Notes under the pieces: model-generated | What the model was told of the DNA's origin: nothing | The model's database searches: none | The model's input: only the letters and a program-made list of their open reading frames with translations | DNA from: Elizabethkingia bruuniana | GTDB taxonomy: Bacteria; Bacteroidota; Bacteroidia; Flavobacteriales; Weeksellaceae | Reading direction: 5' to 3' | Assembly: GCF_002024805.1 (NCBI RefSeq) | Contig: NZ_CP014337.1 | Coordinates: 2,790,001-2,854,000, forward strand | Length of the DNA: 64,000 bases | Position numbers and translations under genes: made by a program | Shown: piece after piece, positions 9,106 to 19,390 of the stretch | Layout: each line of letters opens with the position of its first letter | Position numbering within the stretch: position 1 is the stretch's first letter

Positions 9106-12100
9106 TATTTAAATTCTACGACTTGGTTTTTCTTATCTCTTACTTTTCTGTTTTTCTCTTTCTTAGATTTCTGGAAAATTTCACGGAACTTATCATAATC
9201 CAATGTGATAATAAATCCAACTCCGGTTTCCACAATCTGCCCTTGTAAAGCTACCTGATAATCGTTTTTGCGGTAAGCTCGCAACATATATCTTCCGTCT
9301 CTGGACAGGCTGTAATCTACTGTTACATCCCCCGCAATATTTGTCATATTCTCATTTTGGCGGGCTTGCCCTTCCAGGCCGAAATTACTTCCTACAGTTA
9401 CTTTCAAACGGTCATTCAGCAACTTCTTACTGATATCCACATTCAGGTCGGTTCTTGTATTTTTATTTCCGGTAGAATAATCATCTGTAGATTCCAGACC
9501 GAAATTTAAATCAACTCCTTTAATCAGATCAGAAGCCAGGTTATTAAGCTGCTGAGAGAGAATTTTACTCACACTCTGTCTGGCCATAGTTTCTGCCGAA
9601 AGTCCGGCACTACTTTGGAACGGATTCTCACCAATAAATCGATTCAGTAGTAATAATGCAAAAACCTGCTTATTCATTTCCGGCTCCTGTTGTCTTAGCT
9701 GTGCCAGTTTTGCATCTACCAATTGCTTAACCTCTGTAGAAACAGAATTATTATTTTCATCTGTCGTAATATCGAATGATAATATCGGTTTCAGAAGCTC
9801 ACCCTTCATCTTTAATAACGCATTAAACGGCATTCTTTGTTTAAAAAGATTGGTTTGCCCCTGACCAACCTGTTGTTCCACAAGATCAATCGGTGCAGTT
9901 TCGGTTTTATAAACAGCCGTAAGATCCATAATGGCAGCTGTTGGCTCTCCGGTCCATGTAATGGTGCTTCCTTTCTGAATATCGAATTTACGTTTCAACA
10001 TACTTACAGAAAGTTCATAAGCTCCTTTTTCTACTTCATATACACCCACTAGTGTTGTTTTTCCGGATGGATCTATACCACCCGTTAGCTGTGCCTCACC
10101 CTGAAGCTTCACGAAATCTCCGTTAGCCTTATCAATAACAATGGACATTTTCGCTTCCTTATTCACTTCGATATTCACGCTCACATCCATTCCCTTAATC
10201 CGGCTTTGGGCATTCAGAGAATCTGTTTTTATTGTTTTATTCAGTACTACCTGATCCTGATCTACGAATTCCACTATTCCGTCTCTTTCCTGTAACGCAG
10301 GTGACGACTGTGGCAATACAAATGTAAAATCTGTATTCTCGGCAACTGCCAGCCTTCCTTCCACTTTAGGTAAATCAAGATTTCCGCGGATACGCAATCC
10401 TGCATCAATTGCCAGAATTCCGTACATCATGGCATCATTGGTTTTTTCAGAATTTACAACTTTAAAGTCTTTGGCATTCACATTCAGGTTGAATGCAAAA
10501 TCTCTGTAATTCTGAGTCAGTACCTGTCCGTTTACTGTCAGAGCATTTCCATCTTTATCTTTAACCTTGAAACGGTTGAATTCTATACCTCTGTTCGTAA
10601 AATCGATCTCATCGTCAATATTTCTGAAATCACTTCCTGTTTTCGCAATTTCGAGTCCTACTTTATTGAATTTTACTTTTCCTAAAATATTGGGTTTATC
10701 AGTACTTCCTGTCAGCTTAAGATTTCCGGACAGATAGCCTTCGGTATGATGAATAGCATTCATAGAGAATCCCTGAACAGTTTTCATCTGCAGCTGATTA
10801 ATTGCCATATTCATATCGAAAGTACCTGCTGAAATATTATAATCACCCAATATTTTCACGTCGTTATCATTTCCGGAAAGTGCAACATCGGCATTCAGAA
10901 TATTAGCTGAATTGTTTTTTACTTTCACGGCAAAATTTCCTACCGGGCTTCCATAAACCATAAGATCCGAAATATTCAGGTCTGAGGTAAAGGTCATTTT
11001 CTTTGTAAGATCACGCAGTTGTGCTGTACCGTTAATAGTTCCTTTAGCCAGAAGAGAATCTTTTTTTATAGCCTCAGTTATCGTTTCTATTTTAAAGTCT
11101 TTTAATGAAATATTTAATGGGCTGGTTGGCGAATTATTTTCTGATTGTAATAAAATCTCACTTCCTGCATTGGAAAGTCTGAAATTATCGGCTAGAATAC
11201 CTTTATTGCTTATCTGGATTCTATTATTTTCAGCTACCGTCCAGTCATCATAGTTTAGTTTCAACCCGTTTGGATTAAGTGAAATTTCGGTAATATCGTT
11301 TAACGACTTTGCTGTTCCGGCAATCAGGAATTGCGTAGCATCTTTCGCATCCTTAGTCGTGATATTGTAATTGATTGTATTGTTGGCCACATCCCCGACA
11401 ACACTTATTTTATTCAGTGCCAGGCTGGAACTTTTCAGTGAAGCAACACCCAGATTATATTGCAGTGCCTGATTTTCATTGGTGATTTTCAAAGCTCCCC
11501 CCTGAATGCTATTTTCTCCGTATTGGAGTTGTGGAATTCTTCCCTCCACCTCTATTTTCTGGGAATCGGCGTCATAATTACCATTCAGTGTTATGGTTTT
11601 GAAATCCTTCAGATCCGGAACAAACTTACGGATCAAATTATCATTTTTGATTTTTGCATTGAAGGCAAAGTGCTGTCCAGACTGAATCTTTTGAGCTTTA
11701 CCAGGTTTCTGAAACTGATAATACTGATTAATTGTCTGCTGTAGGGCTCCAAAAATTTGTGTCAGTTTATATTTTCCGGTAAGCGTTATATCCGCAATTT
11801 GCGAATTCAGATTCAATTCGTTTGAATCCTTTGTGGATATAGCCTTAAAATTAATTTCCTGTATAGGAAAAACTTCTTTGGTATCTGAAATGGCAAAATT
11901 CTGGAGGTTGAGTGAGCCGTTTAATTCATCCGGATTAAGGTTGCTAAAATCGCCATCCAGTTTTCCGGCAACAATCATAGGCTTCTCATAGAATCCCAGC
12001 TTATTCAGGTCCAGTTTGGTAATCGCTCCGTTTACTTTTACTGTAGGATTCTTTTCATTATAAACTCCTGAAGCTGCCAGCTTCATATTAGCATTCGGAT

Positions 12101-14123
12101 CCTTAGAATTTAAAGCTAAACTATATACACCGTGATTTATTTTTCCCGTAAGGTCCATATCACGATAGTTATAAGCTTTATATACTGCCGAATTTACATA
12201 GCCTTTTATATCTGCTTTTGCGCTTTTAGGATCGAAACCTTCCCCCTTAGCTGCAATTTTTGCAGTGATCGCTCCTACTTCTTTATTCTGAATAATCTTG
12301 CCAATTTGCAGATTATGGAGATTTGCATTCACATCGTATAACTCATGATTCTTACGACGCATATCCACATGTGCAACTACATCTGCATTACCAAAAGCAG
12401 AAGTAAGATTCAGATTTGTATTTACATTCTTCGTTGTTCCCTTCGCTATACCTTTTACACTGAAAAATGAAGGCAATGATATATTCGACGGAATTGTATT
12501 CTTTGGTACCAGATTATAAATTGTCTTATCAGAAGAGGAAAGCTCTCCAATCTTCAAATCATAATAGAGCTGATCCGGATTCATAGCATTCTTTATCCGG
12601 CCGGAAGCTGCAACTTTTAGCTGATCAATACCTGAAAGTTTAAAATTCTGAATCACCAGATCGTTAACACTTCCTTTTGCATTAGCATTTACTAACAGTA
12701 CCGCATTAGGATATTTATTAAACGGAACAGTATTTCTAAGTGTAGGAACAAGATTCAGTATATCTGCAAAACCAACTTTGGAGTCACGGATACTCGCGGA
12801 TACTTTTATGGCTCCCGGATTGGCAGTTAATTGTTCGACGGAGTCATAACCTATGACAACCTCATCCCGCAAAACAGTTTTGGGTGTCTGCAGGTAAAGA
12901 TTCTTAAGATAGGCTTCTTTTGAGCCGTATGTAAAATTAGTTGTCAGCCTCTGAATATCCAATCCTTTGCTTTCCTTAATCTCAGCAGACTTCACCGTTC
13001 CTGCGAACTCATTATTTTCCATTTTGAAGTTACGGACATCGACATTCATTCTGGAAAAGTTCAGATGATTGTAGTCCATTCCCTGCTTACTTGGAGCCAC
13101 AGCTGTATTGTTATAAACAACTTTTACATCATTAAAATTCAGATTACCCAGCAATACTTTCATTGCTTTCTCTTTCCCGGAACCAGCAGAACTTTCCTGT
13201 ACTTTTTTAGGATCCTCTTTTTTGGCTGGCAGATAAAGATCTGCACGAATATCTGCACCTGTAAGCAGGACATTATCTATATTATAAGCATTATTTTCCA
13301 GGTCCAGCTGATTGACTTTTGTACTCAGTTCTTTGAATAATACTTTTGCAAATGTCTTGGTATTTTTATCACCATAATCGATGTTAAAATTGGTCAGTTT
13401 AATTCCCTGTAAGCCAATTTTCATAGGCTGTTGTTTATTCAGAGAATCCACTTTTTTCTCGACCTTTTTAGAAACTTCTGCTACAAGGTCCTGTTTTAGT
13501 TTTAGCCTTAAACCATCCAGGTTAATATCATTTACAGCATAATTATTTTTCTGTAAATCAAAAGTTTTTACCCGGGTATCAAAAGAATTAAAATACAGTT
13601 GAATATCATTCTTAGATTGCTGATCTTTGAATGTCACCCCTATATCTTTAAGTTTTATTTTGTTAAGAGAAATAATAAACGGCTTCGAGGAACTTTCCTC
13701 TTTGTCACTGGTTGCAAACGCATTGATAATGTAATCGAAATTGAATTTGCCCTCAGGGTTTCTTACCACATTTGCCTTAACTCCTTCCAGATCAACAGAG
13801 GTAATATCTGCTGTGGAATTCATCAGCTTCATCATATTCAGTCCTACATCCAACTTTTTTACCGCCAGAAGTGTGTCTACATCCTGCCCTTTCAGATAAA
13901 GATTCTCTAGCTGCAGATTGTTAGGAAAAGCTACGTATACTTTTTCTAGACTTACTTTTGTTTTGATTTTGTTCTCAAGATATACAACAAGTCTGTCTTT
14001 AATGAAATTTTGTACAACCGGAAGTCTTAAGCTGAGTATCAATAAACTGAAAAATACCACTATAGAAATAATGGTTATAATCATTCGTTTTAAAAGTTTC
14101 TTTTTATTTATTTTCAGCTTCAA
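9105..14123 (-). CDS. tamB: TamB (DUF490) translocation/assembly module protein
   Basis: 1672 residues: one N-terminal membrane anchor (about 11-33), a very long beta-rich AsmA/TamB-like repeat region, and a C-terminal TamB/DUF490 domain from about residue 1200 (including FALLLLNRFIGENPF and the region from NFGLESTDDYSTGN to DVTVDYSLSRDGRYMLRAYRK). It is predicted to bridge the periplasm as a hydrophobic groove, passing substrates or phospholipid to the outer membrane with TamL. It is the first gene of tamB-tamL-yihY. Confidence 0.92.
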   Translation of the reverse strand: MKLKINKKKLLKRMIITIISIVVFFSLLILSLRLPVVQNFIKDRLVVYLENKIKTKVSLEKVYVAFPNNLQLENLYLKGQDVDTLLAVKKLDVGLNMMKLMNSTADITSVDLEGVKANVVRNPEGKFNFDYIINAFATSDKEESSSKPFIISLNKIKLKDIGVTFKDQQSKNDIQLYFNSFDTRVKTFDLQKNNYAVNDINLDGLRLKLKQDLVAEVSKKVEKKVDSLNKQQPMKIGLQGIKLTNFNIDYGDKNTKTFAKVLFKELSTKVNQLDLENNAYNIDNVLLTGADIRADLYLPAKKEDPKKVQESSAGSGKEKAMKVLLGNLNFNDVKVVYNNTAVAPSKQGMDYNHLNFSRMNVDVRNFKMENNEFAGTVKSAEIKESKGLDIQRLTTNFTYGSKEAYLKNLYLQTPKTVLRDEVVIGYDSVEQLTANPGAIKVSASIRDSKVGFADILNLVPTLRNTVPFNKYPNAVLLVNANAKGSVNDLVIQNFKLSGIDQLKVAASGRIKNAMNPDQLYYDLKIGELSSSDKTIYNLVPKNTIPSNISLPSFFSVKGIAKGTTKNVNTNLNLTSAFGNADVVAHVDMRRKNHELYDVNANLHNLQIGKIIQNKEVGAITAKIAAKGEGFDPKSAKADIKGYVNSAVYKAYNYRDMDLTGKINHGVYSLALNSKDPNANMKLAASGVYNEKNPTVKVNGAITKLDLNKLGFYEKPMIVAGKLDGDFSNLNPDELNGSLNLQNFAISDTKEVFPIQEINFKAISTKDSNELNLNSQIADITLTGKYKLTQIFGALQQTINQYYQFQKPGKAQKIQSGQHFAFNAKIKNDNLIRKFVPDLKDFKTITLNGNYDADSQKIEVEGRIPQLQYGENSIQGGALKITNENQALQYNLGVASLKSSSLALNKISVVGDVANNTINYNITTKDAKDATQFLIAGTAKSLNDITEISLNPNGLKLNYDDWTVAENNRIQISNKGILADNFRLSNAGSEILLQSENNSPTSPLNISLKDFKIETITEAIKKDSLLAKGTINGTAQLRDLTKKMTFTSDLNISDLMVYGSPVGNFAVKVKNNSANILNADVALSGNDNDVKILGDYNISAGTFDMNMAINQLQMKTVQGFSMNAIHHTEGYLSGNLKLTGSTDKPNILGKVKFNKVGLEIAKTGSDFRNIDDEIDFTNRGIEFNRFKVKDKDGNALTVNGQVLTQNYRDFAFNLNVNAKDFKVVNSEKTNDAMMYGILAIDAGLRIRGNLDLPKVEGRLAVAENTDFTFVLPQSSPALQERDGIVEFVDQDQVVLNKTIKTDSLNAQSRIKGMDVSVNIEVNKEAKMSIVIDKANGDFVKLQGEAQLTGGIDPSGKTTLVGVYEVEKGAYELSVSMLKRKFDIQKGSTITWTGEPTAAIMDLTAVYKTETAPIDLVEQQVGQGQTNLFKQRMPFNALLKMKGELLKPILSFDITTDENNNSVSTEVKQLVDAKLAQLRQQEPEMNKQVFALLLLNRFIGENPFQSSAGLSAETMARQSVSKILSQQLNNLASDLIKGVDLNFGLESTDDYSTGNKNTRTDLNVDISKKLLNDRLKVTVGSNFGLEGQARQNENMTNIAGDVTVDYSLSRDGRYMLRAYRKNDYQVALQGQIVETGVGFIITLDYDKFREIFQKSKKEKNRKVRDKKNQVVEFK

Positions 14124-14250
14124 ACTTGTTTGTGTTTACACAAATATACTAAACCTAAGCTTTACAGACGAACTAAACACTTTACATTTTGTATCACTGA
14201 TTACAAATCGACAATATTATCACTCTCTTCTTAAACCTCATAGTTTTTTC

Positions 14251-14336
14251 ATAAAAAGCCTTATCAAGGTTCTCAAACTTGACAAGGCTTTTCTCTTCAT
14301 CAATACAATTAACAAAACCCTCATTTCTGAGGGCTT
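14251..14336. terminator. Tandem terminators downstream of sdhB
   Basis: Two hairpins occupy the tamB-sdhB gap. One (14252-14292) is AAGCCTTATCAAG with CTTGACAAGGCTT (one mismatch) flanked by A/T runs. The other (14313-14334) is CCCTCA-tttc-TGAGGG, followed on the minus strand by a T-rich run. Both could end the sdh transcript. Confidence 0.75.
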
Positions 14337-14356
14337 TGATTACTATTTGATATTTG

Positions 14357-15106
14357 TTAGTTCTTTTTATAAAACAATGCTCTGCTGTATTCGTAGTTCA
14401 TACGGGCAATATTCAGAACTGATATACCCTGCGGGCATTCTACTTCACAGGCTTCTGTATTGGAGCAGTGGCCAAAAAGTTCTTCGTCCATTTGTTTTAC
14501 CATATTCACAACTCTTTCATTTCGTTCTTCTTTCCCTTGTGGTAAAAGCGCCATATGTGAGATCTTCGCTGAAGTAAATAAAGCTGCACTGGCATTCTTA
14601 CAGGTCGCCACACATGCACCACAACCGATACATGCTGCTGCATCGAAAGCTTCCTCCGCCAGCTGATGGGTAATTGCAATTGTCTTGGCATCGGGTGCCT
14701 GTCCGGTATTCACAGACACAAATCCACCAGAAGCAATAATTCGGTCTAATGCAGAACGGTCTACTTTAAGGTCTTTCTTCACAGGAAAAGCTGCAGCGCG
14801 GAATGGCTCTATCACAATAGTATCACCATCTTCAAAAGATCTGAGGTGCAACTGACAGGTCGTTGTATTTTTCAGTGGCCCGTGGGCAATACCATTAATC
14901 ATCATTCCACATTGACCACAAATCCCTTCCCGACAGTCATGATCAAATTCTACAGGCTCTTTCCCTTCCAGAATAAGCTTTTCATTCAGTATATCCAGCA
15001 TTTCCAGAAACGACATATGAGAATTCAGCTGATCCAGTTTATATTCTTCCAGCTTTCCTTCAGCATTTCTGTCTTTCTGTCTCCATATTTTAAGGTATAA
15101 TTGCAT
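14357..15106 (-). CDS. sdhB: Succinate dehydrogenase/fumarate reductase iron-sulfur subunit
   Basis: 249 residues. The N-terminal ferredoxin domain carries the [2Fe-2S] ligands in [10 protein letters not shown]. The C-terminal domain holds the [4Fe-4S] ligands [11 protein letters not shown] and the [3Fe-4S] region with [15 protein letters not shown]. It passes electrons between the flavin of SdhA and the haems of SdhC. It is the last gene of the sdhC-sdhA-sdhB order, 17 bases after sdhA, and is followed by two terminators. Confidence 0.96.
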   Translation of the reverse strand: MQLYLKIWRQKDRNAEGKLEEYKLDQLNSHMSFLEMLDILNEKLILEGKEPVEFDHDCREGICGQCGMMINGIAHGPLKNTTTCQLHLRSFEDGDTIVIEPFRAAAFPVKKDLKVDRSALDRIIASGGFVSVNTGQAPDAKTIAITHQLAEEAFDAAACIGCGACVATCKNASAALFTSAKISHMALLPQGKEERNERVVNMVKQMDEELFGHCSNTEACEVECPQGISVLNIARMNYEYSRALFYKKN

Positions 15107-15123
15107 AGCTTTTTAGATTTAAA

Positions 15124-17040
15124 TTATTTATAACTACGTACTACAGGCTGTATTTCTTGAAAAACAAGAGGTTCTTTAACCAATTCAGGTTCCTGCTTTT
15201 CCCCTTTCCAGCCCCATGCAGAAATAAACTGAAAATCAGCATCATTTCTAAGCGCCTCTCCGTCCGGGGTCTGATATTCCTCACGGAAGTGCGCTCCGCA
15301 GGATTCATTTCGGGTAAGAGCATCATAACACATCAGCTCTCCGATTTCAAAATAATCAGCAACCCTTCCTGCTTTCTCCAATTCCCCGTTCATCTTATCT
15401 CCAACTCCCGGAATAGTAACATTCTGATAAAATTCCTGTTTCAGCTTCTGAATCTCTTCTATCGCATATTTTAGTCCTTCTTCATTTCTTGCCAAGCCAC
15501 AATAATCATACAAGAGCTTACCCAAAGTTTTGTGATAATAATCTACAGTCTTATTTCCTTTAACTTCCATAAACTTCTGAATCTGATCTTTCACCTCTTT
15601 TTCAGCTTTTTCAAACTCAGGATGATCAGGTGATATTTTTCCCGTATGGATTTCTCCTGAAAGATAATTCGCAATTGTATAAGGAGCTATAAAGTAACCA
15701 TCTACAGAAGCCTGAAGCAGAGAATTGGCTCCCAAACGGTTGGCTCCATGATCCGCAAAATTAGCTTCACCCAAGGCAAATAGCCCGGGAATTGTAGTCA
15801 TCAGTTCATAGTCTACCCACAATCCTCCCATAGAAAAGTGCGCAGATGGCGAAATCATCATAGGCTCTTTATAAGCATCGTAACCTGTAATTTTCAGATA
15901 CATATCGAACAGGTTTCCGTATTTCTCTTTAATCTTTGCTTTTCCCTGCTCTTTTATAGCTTTAGAAAAATCCAGATAAACTGCATTTTTCAGTGGCCCG
16001 ATTCCGAAACCTGCATCAATTCGCTCTTTTGCAGCCCGAGATGATATATCTCTTGGCGCCAGATTTCCGAATGCCGGATATCTTCTTTCCAAATAGTAAT
16101 CTCTTTCCTCTTCCGGAATATCATTTGGCTTTCGGGTTTCACCATTTTTTAATGGCACCCAAATCCTTCCGTCATTTCTCAAAGACTCAGACATCAGCGT
16201 TAATTTTGACTGATAATCTCCCGATTGCGGTAATGAAGTCGGGTGAATCTGTATCCAGCTTGGAGAAGCCATTAATGCACCCTTTTTATGCGCCCGCCAT
16301 ATCGCTGAGCCATTACAGCCCATTGCCAAAGTGGAGAGATAATAAATCTTTCCGTAGCCTCCGGTTGCCAACACAACAGTATGTGCTGCATGCCGCTCTA
16401 TTTCTCCGGTATCCAGATTACGTACAATAATCCCGCGTGCTTTTCCGTCAATCACTACCAAATCCAGCATTTCGTGACGGGAAAACAATTCTACACTCCC
16501 TTTACCTACTTGTCGCATCAATGCCTGATATGCACCCAGTAATAACTGCTGACCGGTTTGTCCTCTGGCATAGAATGTACGGCTTACCTGCACACCACCG
16601 AAAGAGCGGTTATTCAGATACCCTCCGTATTCCCGGCCGAACGGAACACCTTGAGCCACGGCCTGATCTATAAGATTAAGGGAACACTCTGCCATACGAT
16701 AGACATTGGCTTCACGTGCCCTGAAGTCTCCACCCTTCAATGTATCTACAAACATCCGGTATACACTGTCACCGTCGTTTTTGTAATTTTTAGCGGCATT
16801 TACACCACCCTGAGCAGCAACAGAGTGTGCCCTACGCGGACTATCCTGAAAACAGAAAGCTTTTACATTATACCCCAGTTCGCCAAGGGATGCCGCAATT
16901 GAACTTCCTGCCAATCCTGTCCCCACAACAATAACATCCAATTTTTTACGATTGGCAGGGTTTACCAGTTTAGCTGTTTTTTTATAGTTTGCCCATTTTT
17001 CTTCTAACGGGCCTTTTGGTATTTTAGAATCTAACATCAT
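15124..17040 (-). CDS. sdhA: Succinate dehydrogenase/fumarate reductase flavoprotein subunit
   Basis: 638 residues. The FAD-binding GxGxxG is in [19 protein letters not shown] (about 37-55). [15 protein letters not shown] includes the histidine that covalently binds FAD in this family. HPTSLPQSG, the GGLWVDYE active-site region, and [12 protein letters not shown] are further signatures. The length fits the Bacteroidetes/epsilon-proteobacterial type (about 640-670). It oxidises succinate to fumarate or runs the reverse. A 200-base gap separates it from sdhC; I see no gene in that gap. Confidence 0.96.
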   Translation of the reverse strand: MMLDSKIPKGPLEEKWANYKKTAKLVNPANRKKLDVIVVGTGLAGSSIAASLGELGYNVKAFCFQDSPRRAHSVAAQGGVNAAKNYKNDGDSVYRMFVDTLKGGDFRAREANVYRMAECSLNLIDQAVAQGVPFGREYGGYLNNRSFGGVQVSRTFYARGQTGQQLLLGAYQALMRQVGKGSVELFSRHEMLDLVVIDGKARGIIVRNLDTGEIERHAAHTVVLATGGYGKIYYLSTLAMGCNGSAIWRAHKKGALMASPSWIQIHPTSLPQSGDYQSKLTLMSESLRNDGRIWVPLKNGETRKPNDIPEEERDYYLERRYPAFGNLAPRDISSRAAKERIDAGFGIGPLKNAVYLDFSKAIKEQGKAKIKEKYGNLFDMYLKITGYDAYKEPMMISPSAHFSMGGLWVDYELMTTIPGLFALGEANFADHGANRLGANSLLQASVDGYFIAPYTIANYLSGEIHTGKISPDHPEFEKAEKEVKDQIQKFMEVKGNKTVDYYHKTLGKLLYDYCGLARNEEGLKYAIEEIQKLKQEFYQNVTIPGVGDKMNGELEKAGRVADYFEIGELMCYDALTRNESCGAHFREEYQTPDGEALRNDADFQFISAWGWKGEKQEPELVKEPLVFQEIQPVVRSYK

Positions 17041-17242
17041 TTGCTCTTTTATTATTTAATTAATATGAAACACATTTATCATCCCTTACCACATAGATAC
17101 AATAGGATACTCTACGAAGGTTACATAGGGAAATAAATTTCCAGAACAGCAGCAAAAAGTTTTGCTTTTTAATCTATGCATTCCTAAAGAAGAATCTTTT
17201 CTGATTATAAAACTCCATGTGGTTTTGAATGTTCTCATATTT

Positions 17243-17899
17243 TTATTTAACGGTAAGAAATACATAGACAGGCATTAGCGCAAATCCGACACTAATAATT
17301 ACCGAATAAGTAATTCCTGCTATTTTAATCCATTTCACATATTTAGGATGAAATAATCCCAAAGTTCTCACAGCACTGTAAATTCCGTGAATAAGGTGAT
17401 AACAAAGCGCAATCATAGAAATCACATAGATAACTACATACCACCATTCTTTAAAGACTGTTATTACCAGAATATACAGGTCTTTGTTTCCTTTATCGTC
17501 CAGCGGAAGACTTCCGAATTTATAGACATACCAGAAATTCTGAAAATGGATCACCAGAAAGATAAGAATCAGCGTACCCAATATCCCCATATTACGGGAA
17601 TACCATTTACTGGCTCTGCCTCTTCGGTCAGACTGATAAGTACCGCCAGATTTTTTATTTTTTATAGTAATCACCAACCCGTCTATTGCATGTAAAATGA
17701 TACTGGTATACAGAACCAATGAAACAATTTTTATAACAATATTTCCGGATAAAAAGTGAGAATAAGCATTGAACTGTAAGTGCGCCTGCTCCTGTGGAAG
17801 GAAGAGTTGTAAATTTCCCAAAAAGTGAATCAGCAAAAAGAAACCCAGGAACAGCCCTGTAAGGCACATCAGCATTTTTCTTGAAAGTGTATTCAGCAT
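17243..17899 (-). CDS. sdhC: Succinate dehydrogenase cytochrome b subunit (b558 family)
   Basis: 218 residues with five membrane helices, matching the single-subunit dihaem b558 anchor used with three-subunit SDH/FRD. Conserved membrane histidines (HFLGNLQLF, SHFLSG, ILHAIDGLV, VIHFQNFWYVYKFG, CYHLIHGIYSAVRTLG) are the likely haem ligands. It anchors SdhAB to the inner membrane and exchanges electrons with menaquinone. It begins 16 bases after the transporter stop codon, so the transporter and sdh genes are probably co-transcribed. Confidence 0.93.
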   Translation of the reverse strand: MLNTLSRKMLMCLTGLFLGFFLLIHFLGNLQLFLPQEQAHLQFNAYSHFLSGNIVIKIVSLVLYTSIILHAIDGLVITIKNKKSGGTYQSDRRGRASKWYSRNMGILGTLILIFLVIHFQNFWYVYKFGSLPLDDKGNKDLYILVITVFKEWWYVVIYVISMIALCYHLIHGIYSAVRTLGLFHPKYVKWIKIAGITYSVIISVGFALMPVYVFLTVK

Positions 17900-17915
17900 A
17901 ATTATAATTAATTGA

Positions 17916-19346
17916 TTAATAATATCCCAGTACTTTCATCCATAGACCTCCTACGACCATATAGATGATGAGTAAAACGATTCCTATTTCCAGGCCTCTC
18001 AGCCACCATGCTTTTAGTTCAACATAGCCACTACCGAAATATACCGGAGCCGGACCATGTCCGTAATGCGTAAGTACACCGTATATAGATCCCATGAAAC
18101 CTAACATCATTGCTAATAACATTGGCGGAATTCCTAAAGAAACACCCACACCTAATAAAGCCGCATACATCGCTGCTACGTGAGCTGTGGCACTGGCAAA
18201 AATGTAGTGACTGAAGAAATATACCAATATAATAACCGGAAAGGCTACCTGCCAGCTTAGTCCACCAATTTTCACTTTAATCAGATCACTAAACCACCCA
18301 ATAAATCCTAATTCATTAAGAGAGCTGGCCATCATCACTAACACTGCAAACCATACAATGGTATCCCATGCACCTTTTTCAGATTTCACATCTTCCCATG
18401 TCAACACAGATGTTAGTAAAAGTAATGTAAGTCCGATAAACGCAGTAGTTGTAGCATCTATAGAAAGAGAGCCTCCAAAAATCCACAAGAATAATAAAAT
18501 AAAGAAAGCCAGTAACATCAACCATTCATGTTTGGAAACAGCACCCATTTCTTTAAGCTTATCAGCTGCCATTTTCTGAGCACCATCAGTTTTCTTTAAT
18601 TCAGGCGGGTATAATTTGTAAAGCACTAAAGGAACGACAAAGAAAGCCACCAATCCTGGTACAAAACCAGCTACCGCCCATGACATCCATGTTATATCTA
18701 TTCCCAGATTGGCTGCAAATTTCTGACACATTGGATTACTCGCTGTACCGGTAAGGAACATTGAAGAAGCAATCAAATTCATGTAATAACTGTTCAGCGT
18801 AAGGAAAGATCCTAATTTTCTATGGGTTGCCGGCTGATCCGGCACTGAACCAAAACTAATTGCCATAGACTTCATAATCGGGTAAATAATCCCCCCGCCT
18901 CTGGCAGTGTTACTTGGAATGGCTGGTGCCAGACACATATCTGCCAAACCTAATCCATAAGCAAGTCCAAGAGAACTCTTTCCAAAAACCCGGATAAATA
19001 AAAAGGCTATACGATTTCCTAATCCCGTTTTGATAAATCCTCGGGCAATAAAGAAGGATATCCCGATTAACCAGATCACTTTGTCTCCAAATCCGGTAAG
19101 GGCTTTAGTAATCGACTTACCGGCATCTCCGGGAGCCAATACCTGTGTAAGCGCTGTAAAGCCTATAGCCATCATACACATTGTTCCCATAGGGGCCGCT
19201 TTTAGGATAATTCCTAAAATAGTTGCAGCAAAGATGGCAAACAAGTGCCATGCTTCCGGGGTCACACCATCCGGAACCGGAATAAACCAGATGATTAACG
19301 CTATTGCAAAAGTAAATGCAACGTTTTTGATATTAATCTCTTTCAT
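17916..19346 (-). CDS. DASS/SLC13-family dicarboxylate (anion) transporter
   Basis: 476 residues with about 12 membrane segments. Hairpin signatures include ALTGFGDKVIWLIG, the SNTARGGGIIYPI motif (the SNT carboxylate/sodium-binding loop), FLTGTASNP (second SNT-like loop) and MMASSLNELGFIGWF. The relatives are CitT/SdcS-like transporters of succinate, fumarate, malate or citrate. Its position between a porin and sdhCAB strongly suggests C4-dicarboxylate uptake feeding the dehydrogenase. Coupling ion cannot be determined. Confidence 0.87.
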   Translation of the reverse strand: MKEINIKNVAFTFAIALIIWFIPVPDGVTPEAWHLFAIFAATILGIILKAAPMGTMCMMAIGFTALTQVLAPGDAGKSITKALTGFGDKVIWLIGISFFIARGFIKTGLGNRIAFLFIRVFGKSSLGLAYGLGLADMCLAPAIPSNTARGGGIIYPIMKSMAISFGSVPDQPATHRKLGSFLTLNSYYMNLIASSMFLTGTASNPMCQKFAANLGIDITWMSWAVAGFVPGLVAFFVVPLVLYKLYPPELKKTDGAQKMAADKLKEMGAVSKHEWLMLLAFFILLFLWIFGGSLSIDATTTAFIGLTLLLLTSVLTWEDVKSEKGAWDTIVWFAVLVMMASSLNELGFIGWFSDLIKVKIGGLSWQVAFPVIILVYFFSHYIFASATAHVAAMYAALLGVGVSLGIPPMLLAMMLGFMGSIYGVLTHYGHGPAPVYFGSGYVELKAWWLRGLEIGIVLLIIYMVVGGLWMKVLGYY

Positions 19347-19390
19347 GAGTATATTTTTGTTTATTATTTCTTATTGTGATTTTATTTTGA

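Noticed and set aside
13918-14577. 219-codon plus-strand frame
   Set aside because: It is antisense to the start of tamB and the end of sdhB, crosses two terminators, and shows no recognisable domain; both minus-strand genes are certain.
15993-16902. Several long plus-strand frames opposite sdhA
   Set aside because: Codon-bias shadows of a highly conserved minus-strand gene; their translations are Pro/His/Leu-rich without family features.
17140-17170. Hairpin AGCAAAA/TTTTGCT between sdhC and sdhA as a terminator
   Set aside because: The loop is too small, and its T-run is on the strand opposite to sdh transcription.
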